From the NCBI GenBank assembly GCA_033182465.1, contig CP137320.1, positions 1,922,001-1,986,000 of the forward strand: a DNA stretch of 64,000 nt, read 5' to 3'. The DNA is from Sanghuangporus weigelae. Taxonomy: Eukaryota > Basidiomycota > Agaricomycetes > Hymenochaetales > Hymenochaetaceae. The first letter of the stretch is position 1, and each line of letters begins with the position of its first letter. The notes beneath the pieces were generated by a model that was not told the DNA's origin, searched no databases, and was given only the letters and a program-made list of their open reading frames with translations. Position numbers and translations under genes: made by a program. Of the stretch, positions 57,284-64,000 are shown piece by piece.

Positions 57284-59439
57284 CTAAAACTTGAACTCTT
57301 TCGTCTTCTTGTCCCGGTCCATTTTCTGCTTCTTTTTCGCCATCTCCTTTGCCACCATGTCTGAAAAGTCCTCTCGATTTGCAGCACCTGGCACACCAGC
57401 ATCACCCTTTGAATGCTGCTCGTATCGACGTCGGAGCTGCTCTTCCGACATTCCCTCCAATTCGGAAGCATCAAGAGACACATCGACCCCGTTTGCTTTA
57501 CGCTATTTGACCAAGCTTGGTTAGGCTGTCCTGTGCATCACAATGATTGGACTTACTTTCGTTCCCCGCTCATCGCCAAGAACAGGCACGTTCGCCGCAG
57601 CGACGGCGCTGACATCATAGGCTCTATCACTGCCCATAAGCCCCCGAACAGAGGTTTGCCTCTCTGGTACAACCTGGTACAGCGATCGAGGGCCAGTGTC
57701 TGACGTCTCTGTCTGTGGTCTTCCAGCGTTCTTCCGGAGCTCCAGGAAATCGGGGGTCTCCAGTCCGCCGGCGACAGTCGAGACGACGCTCGTCATGCCT
57801 GAAGGAGTCTCCATCCCTGAAGGCGTCTGCATACCGTCTGTTGGTGCAGCCTCCACTTCTTCCTCTTCCTCCTCCTCTTCCTCTTCTGATTCGCTCTCTT
57901 CTTCTTCTGTATAACACAATGAGATACGTTCCTTTAACTTAGTACCTTTTACGCACCTTCTTCAGGCTCAAGTTCACCCCAAACATTCTTGTCCACTGGC
58001 TCCCCAAGCTGAAAAGATAACAGTCAGTCTATGAAGATGACCAGCAGAGTATGTATTGTACCTGATTATCACTGGCCTTGGGGAGGACGCCGAAGACGTC
58101 CCCGTAAAGAGGTCGATTGTACTCATCCAACGGAGGTTTTCCCCAGCCGCCTGGGTGGAAGCCCCATTGAGCTCTGCGAAAGCACAAAATTCAATAGCAG
58201 GTCACAAGCTTTCATAATCCCATGCTCACCCTTCCGGTATTGGAGCATTCAATCCTGGTATGCGCAGCGTAGGATAACTGGGTGGAGGACCAAAGCGTTG
58301 CATGCTGATCAACCAAGGTGGGGGAGCAAGGGGAGGAATGGACAGAGCTTCGACAAGTTCTGGAGATAACTCTCCAGGTCGTTTCTCTTTTAGCTGAGTC
58401 TCAAACTCTTTGCCCTCATAATACCTGAAAGAAAGATCATTAGCTCAATGTTAAGAGTTACAAAGCATCATTCGAACATCTCTCCGAAACCCGTCACTGG
58501 AGGCTTGGTTTGGAACTTGAAGAATGCGTCATGTAATTTCTGATAATCGATGTCAATCTTCCCCATCTTTGGTTGAACACGCTCCCTTGTCTTGGCTTTC
58601 AGGGACATGTTGGCTTCTTTCTCCTTTACAGCATCCCTCATAGTTGCAATGCCAGTATCAGCAATGTATGAAGGAAGCTGAAAAGGTGGCTTCTCAATAC
58701 CCCTCTTCCCCTGCAAATAATCTCGTTTAGCGCTCCAATGTTGTGGAATAGGAACAGTGTTTCGATGGCTCTTCAAATGAAGGAGGAGACGTGGGTCAGC
58801 AGCATTTACATCGGTCCACTCCACGACTTCAGGCTTTTTCACAAGTTGCTTGAGCTCCGCAACGCTAAGTCGGTTCATCTTTCGCGCCTTTTTCTTCGAT
58901 AGTGGTTTTTTCTCCTCCTTCTCAGAGTCGTCGTCCGATACCATTTCATCATCTGAATAGATAACTTCGCCTTTCGTAGGCTCTGCAACTTGGGACTAGG
59001 AACCATTTAACATACGCTATAGTTGTAGGGAGTTTCGGGTACGCACTGCTGTCTCATCCGGTGGGAGCTGGAAACGGGCAAAGACGTCGGAGAATGCTTC
59101 AAGAGCAGGGTCTTTGACCTCCAACGGCTCTGGTACGTACTCAACACTAGATGTAACTTCCTCTTCCTTCTTTACGTCTCCGTTGGCGAGCGTTGACCCT
59201 GAGAACTCTTCCTCTTTCTTTTTGAAATCTCCATTTACTAGCCCGGTTGATTGCTCCTGCGGATAAACGACATTTATGAGTGAGAAATACCATGTTGGGC
59301 GTCGTTAACGTACCTGGTCACTGTCAGGCACTCCAGATGCCTTCTTTGCCTTGGCCTTTGCGCGCCGTAGTTGATTCTTCGACTTGATCTTGCCATTTGT
59401 CTTGGCATGATTACCATTGAGTGAGACCGTAGCAGACAT
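57284..59439 (-). CDS. CUS1: Splicing factor 3B subunit 2 (SF3b145/Cus1)
   Basis: SF3B2 is a U2 snRNP SF3b subunit needed for branch-site recognition. The start at 59439 reads MSATVSLNGNHAKTNGKIKS, then a Lys/Glu-rich region. Next comes the DUF382 block: KKKARKMNRLSVAELKQLVK, PEVVEWTDVNAADPRLLLHL and KSHRNTVPIPQHWSAKRDYL, then QGKRGIEKPPFQLPSYIADT. The PSP-type region follows (KRPGELSPELVEAL, PPPWLISMQRFGPPPSYPTL, RIPGLNAPIPEGAQWGFHPG, GWGKPPLDEYNRPLYGDVFG). A poly-Glu stretch, GMETPSG repeats and a Lys-rich end (KKTKEFKF) close the protein. Order and motifs match SF3B2 throughout. Confidence 0.96.
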
Positions 59440-59641
59440 TGTGTTGTGAAAGCTAGAGAATGAGTTGTACTGTACGTACGATCCAATTGCTTGTAGATCA
59501 TTGGTAGTTACGTCACGTCACGTCATTGTCACGCGCATGGGAATACCAGTATGTATGAATCTGAGTATGTATGAATGATCAGGGTAAACAACTAAGACAA
59601 CTATATAATGATATCTACAGATACATAATTTAGATACTGGA

Positions 59642-62600
59642 TCATTCACCTCTGTGCATGAAGTCCCAGCATGCTTTCCCGGGTCCATTACCCAAGATTT
59701 CTTGTACAGCTGGCAAGCTTAATTCGCAGAATTCACGAACACTGCCAACCTTGCTCATAACGTACTTCACGTTCTTGGCTGTGATACCAGGGAGTGATCT
59801 CAGGAGTTCCTCCGCAGCCTGATTGATTCCCGCGCCTGCTTCAGGATCTTCTTCAGCCCCAATTGATACCGCTCGAGCAGGATCTGGTTCCGGATGGAGA
59901 GACTTGAGGTCCTTGAAAATATCTGCTGTTGCGTAAGGCGAGGAAGACCATACGATGCGCAGACGGGGAAAACTAAGAGTAAGAAGAACGAGTTTGGCTT
60001 GTATAGAAGTCATTGAGATTGCGTCTTCCGAAGGTTCATTCGGTTTCTTCTTAGGCGGATACTTTCCTGTATTCTTGGCATAGGATTTTACTTCGCTGAC
60101 TGTCTGGATAAGGAAATCAGAATTAGGGAGTCAAGACAGTATGATGAACTCACCTCCAAGGAGAAGGACTTATGTTCTTCAAATTCAATCAATAGTATCG
60201 GCTGCTTATAGTGCACTGACATGAGTTCGCATTGGGTGTACCTTCAATTGAATTTCAGCCAAAACTGGTTAGCTAACCTCCAACTTAGATACTTACAGCC
60301 GGCCCGAAGTGAAGCTTTGCACCAAATCCGGTATGCTTTTTCTCTCGATGCAGATGTCCGGAGTCAAGATATAGTCGCCAACCGTAAGCGTGGCAGGAAT
60401 GACGAGAAGCTTCGATGCATGGAGGAGTGACGGCAACGTCGAACGGAATTCTCGCATGTCGACTACGACTTGAGATGGGGCGGAGCTTACTTGTCTCCCT
60501 CCAGCAATACGAGTACTTATTGTCTTGATGATGCTCTCGCCTGCTGAAGTCGAGCGTTGATATTCAGTGAGAGCAATGACCATGGTCTACATAGTTCATA
60601 AGCTTTAGCGCTGTGCAAGTATATTTGCACGAATCACGCACACTTCGCTCCTTAATTAGGCGCACAAACGCTTCCTTCTCCCGTCTGATTCCGGCTAAGA
60701 GCTTATGCTCTTCGCAACTATATCGGTATATCATCAAATACACACGGACCGCTAAACCAGGATTTGAGCTTCGGTAACACTTAATCTATTGGTAAGCATT
60801 CTCCGCTTGAAGCAAGACAAGAAATCGAGCATACCTCTATTCGTCGAACAAACTCCGGACTCGGCTCGTACATCACAATAAAACGAGGACTAAGTTCTTC
60901 AAGGACTTTGTCATCCGAGTCATCTGAGTAAGTTCTGAAGATAATTGTTTGTTCCGGAGGTAAGAGACCGTAGTCAGACTCAAAGTCCGGATCGACATGA
61001 CCAGCTGCAAGGGAGAATGCAATCTCTTCGTCGAGATTGACTAGTTGGTCTTTAGAGAGATCTTCGCGCAAATGAGCAGAATTGCCGACCGCATCCAGCT
61101 CTTCTTCTTCGTCAGAGATCTCTATGACATCCTTCTGTGTAGCGAGGCTGGGTAGAAAGTTAGCACTTGAATAGACTCAAGCCGAACAAAAAATATTCAC
61201 AAATTAGCAACGCTGTCTGCCTCGACGCGCATTTCACCTTCCCCTGCAAGGATGCCCAATTTTTCACGCTCCTTAGCAGATAAGGAAGTTTCTTGTAAAG
61301 TGGAGGACATTGAACTGGTCTGTGATCTTCCCGTTGACGATCCAGGAGCACCGCCTCGAGTCCTTCGGCGATTCATGCTCTTTTCCTTACGCAGCGCATC
61401 TTTTTTCTTCAAAGCTTCACTAATCTCATCATCGCCCCTTCCGTTGATATTAGATGTTCCTTGACTCCAACCTTCTCTCGTAGCACGCTGACCGGTCATA
61501 GGCTTTGTTCCTAGGCCCTCTTTACGATTCGTATTTAGCTTTGCCTTCCACCACAAATACAGGCGTAGACGACGTTCCATCATACGGCGACCCCATTCCA
61601 ATTTCTTGCTACGTCGGTCAAGCACACTCAAGTATTCACTGAGCAGCTCGCACGACCTTGGACTAGAACACATGACCAGCACGGTGTTTGTACCAGGTGT
61701 GCCTTGCAACGGCAGATGAACAAAGATATCAATCCAAGAAGGACAGTACTCACGGAAAGACGTTGAGCTTTCCATCTGGACCATGACCTCTTCTATCTCC
61801 TGGAGTACCTCTGCGAATAAGCTCCATTTTGGAAGTTCTTCAAGCACTGGATCCATCCCTTCTGGAACCCACTTCTTTTTTCGTTTTGGCTGCGTCTTTG
61901 ATGGCTCTTGATTCCCACCCTGTGCCGCGCTTCCCGATTGGTTTCTTTCTATCTCGTCCAAAACAGCCCATGCTTCTTCGTCGTCTAATTCATCAATATC
62001 AACTAACGGCTGCTTTTGTTCATTTTGCTTCATTCTTGGTTTCGTGGAAGAGATGTAACATCGCCGCTTGGCTGTCTGGAAAATGGCATTCGCTGCATCT
62101 GTAAATAACCAAGGTGATTGGTGCTGACGTGCTGTTCCAGATGCTGTCGTCGAATTGGATGCTATTATTGTCTCTAAATATGCGTGAAAAGCGATAGGAT
62201 CGTATGAAAGAAGATAACTTTTGCAACATCGTCAGTCTTTGATCACCGACATGACAAAAAGAAACGCTCTCACTTGAGAAGATTTCGTAGTGTGGCCAGG
62301 TCGCTGACGAGTTGCTTTGTCTTTGGTCCGACTCTATGCCACACAGGGTCTAACTGCCGCCGAACAACGGCATCAAAGGATCGAAAGTATGCGTTCTCAA
62401 CATTCAAGTCGTCCAGGTCGAGCTACAGAGTGTTTGAATCGTGAGTCACATGCGATGGTGTGAAGGTAGCCGCGTACATTCGTATTTGAGCGTTTCAGTT
62501 CTGAGAGCGTCGCCGTCATACATTGAACGATGGCTTGATGAATTTCATTCATGGACTCGGATAGCTCTTGATGCAGTTCAACAACATCCGCCTTCCGCCT

Positions 62601-63290
62601 CCCAAGCGACTCCTTCACTACCTCGTGGAATCGGGGGTAGATATGTACTTTGCGTAGTTGAAACTCTTTCATAATGGCTTTGAGTGGATATAGACCACTA
62701 GTGAACTGTTCTGGGTTATCAGAGAAGGCTTTGATGAACCCATCCAGGTTCTTTTCGCGAAATAAGCGTATTATGAACGCTTCAACAGATAGAGCAGTGA
62801 CTCTACGGCGATTTCAGTTGACAACTCTGACAAGAAGTGATACGAGTTATGTACTTCTCAGCGTGCAAGACCACAAGACCGGTAATGAGCCCAACTGGGA
62901 TGTCGGATTGCAGCATATCGACGACGAGGATACGCGAGGTGACTGAGATTAGGCCACCCTGCTTGTAAAGCGCCTGTCTTGATTACGGGTGAGGTACGAG
63001 TCATGAAATCAGAGATAATTAGCTGCTCGCCTGTCCTTTCTTGACATCTCAAACCCGACAACCCTGAGTCCCGGTTTCCTACACCCCATTATACCTAGCT
63101 CCTCTCCTATCGCATCCTCCTCGTCACTTCCATTCACAAGGAGGACTAGGTTCTGAGAGTCGTCGTAAATCTTGAGAAGAGTGCAGACGATTTTGCGCAA
63201 GCCAAGCCCTCGAGCAATAATGAGCAAATCCGACGAGGCCGGGTCATGGATGTTCTCAAGAATATGTCGCTGGAAAGACAGAAGGGACAT
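59642..63290 (-). CDS. RAD1: Structure-specific endonuclease XPF/Rad1 (ERCC4)
   Basis: XPF with its partner ERCC1/Rad10 cuts 5' of lesions in nucleotide excision repair and trims recombination flaps. The start at 63290 gives MSLLSFQRHILENIHDPASS, the degenerate helicase-like N domain. GGLISVTSRILVVDMLQSDI and LHAEKVTALSVEAFIIRLFR follow across introns. A charged central linker is next (KKWVPEGMDPVLEELPKW and a Ser/Arg-rich part). The C-terminal half has YRYSCEEHKLLAGIRREKEA, then the nuclease motif VGDYILTPDICIERKSIPDL (GDx9ERKx3D), QPILLIEFEEHKSFSLE and IVWSSSPYATADIFKDLK. A tandem helix-hairpin-helix domain (LRSLPGITAKNVKYVMSKVG) completes it. All catalytic residues are present. About ten introns are needed. 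Confidence 0.94.
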
Positions 63291-63523
63291 GATGTCCTAG
63301 ATGTCATTCAAGTCTGCAACCTTGAGTCAGAGAGGCCACGGGAAATGGTGCCGTAGCTCGAAACCAGTAATCCGCCCGTCAAGAGTCATGCACTTGTATT
63401 GCGTTAGTGAAAGTTAAGTGAGAAAGCGCGTCTGAACCATGTCGCGGATCTATCTGTTCGTCTTCGAGAGCAACTCAAATTAAAACTCCGATTATTCGAA
63501 ACTCATATCAGACTAATTTGATT

Positions 63524-64000
63524 TTATGAAGGCATGGATTTTAGTATAAAGCTCGATGGCAGGATGAACATGAGACACCATATCAACCAAGAAAGAAGAT
63601 CATGGGGCCAATAAGGAATAACGTGCGTAGAGTTACAGCCCAGTGCTCGTAAAATAGAATCAGACAAAACCTCTGGTGACGGACACAAAAGTGAATTTGT
63701 CTTTGCACGGCTTTCGGCGTCAAAGTACTCCATAAAGGTGACTTCTGTTTCGTTATGTCCATGCGATTGGAGCTGCTCGAAGAGACCTGCTGCGAAGGAC
63801 TACATCGAAATGAACATTAGACGATCTAGCATCGAACATAGTCATCGAAGATTACCTTGAAGTATCCCGAGCCCTCTTCCAAGGAGGGAGATAACGTATT
63901 TGCGATAATTATCAATGCAGATGGAGCATGATTGACGAGAAGAGGTAGAGCCACCTTTTGTAAGTCCGCGACAGTCTGAATTGAAGGTGCTTCCTTTGTC
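63524..64000 (-). CDS. Unrecognised protein, 3' part (gene continues past window)
   Basis: The minus strand reads openly from the window edge: APSIQTVADLQKVALPLLVN, HAPSALIIIANTLSPSLEEG and SGYFK. After an intron near 63798-63856 it continues SFAAGLFEQLQSHGHNETEV, TFMEYFDAESRAKTNSLLCP, SPEVLSDSILRALGCNSTHV and IPYWPHDLLSWLIWCLMFIL, ending SFILKSMPS. The first part reads like a folded helical protein. The hydrophobic last 30 residues could be a membrane tail or an intron read as coding, so the 3' end is uncertain. I do not recognise the family from this piece. The 233 bp between it and XPF show no gene. Confidence 0.55.

Noticed and set aside
57696-57914. Plus-strand Ser-rich frame at 57.7-57.9 kb
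   Set aside because: It is the antisense shadow of the poly-Glu and GMETPSG region of SF3B2.

Overview
The window is nuclear DNA from a filamentous fungus, most likely a basidiomycete (Agaricomycotina). Nearly every gene is cut by many 45-70 bp GT-AG introns, genes are packed 100-400 bp apart, and the products are conserved eukaryotic proteins of fungal type (DUF3074 START-like protein, Atg15 lipase, Tsc1, alpha-arrestin, HSF, F-box protein). TSC1 and a complete guanine deaminase family argue against a hemiascomycete yeast. I saw no transposon, LTR element, viral remnant or CRISPR array.

Layout. 1-17.9 kb: 3' part of HSP90, TSC1 (hamartin), EXO70, NAC-alpha, TRM9, an F-box-like gene, ALG13, pyrroline-5-carboxylate reductase, a glutamine synthetase-like gene and proteasome ATPase RPT3. 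17.9-19.3 kb: a gene-free gap with weak degenerate repeats. 19.3-27.2 kb: DUF3074 protein, SPB4 helicase, mitochondrial bL27, SKP1 and mRNA guanylyltransferase. 27.2-32.9 kb: a gene-sparse island holding one unrecognised small gene with very long flanks. 32.9-37.9 kb: phosphopantetheine adenylyltransferase, a four-helix membrane protein and ATG15. 37.7-43.6 kb: a rearranged block with two intact tandem guanine deaminases, a truncated third copy, a duplicated 3' fragment of ATG15 and an intron-bearing tRNA-Lys(CUU) at the duplication junction. 43.7-64 kb: GPI10/PIG-B, ARMC8/GID5, dephospho-CoA kinase, HSF, a long alpha-arrestin, SF3B2, XPF/RAD1 and the 3' part of an unrecognised gene.

Most genes are housekeeping and functionally unrelated to their neighbours. 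Many sit head-to-head over short shared promoters (EXO70/NAC, ALG13/P5CR, GS/RPT3, DUF3074/SPB4, bL27/SKP1, membrane protein/ATG15, guanine deaminase/GPI10, ARMC8/CAB5). Two enzymes of the last steps of CoA synthesis lie 15 kb apart. The most informative part is the ATG15-deaminase duplication: its two 1.1 kb copies differ by about 10% at the sides but are identical over 250 bp in the middle, which points to gene conversion. Very short exons (8-29 nt) recur in several genes.
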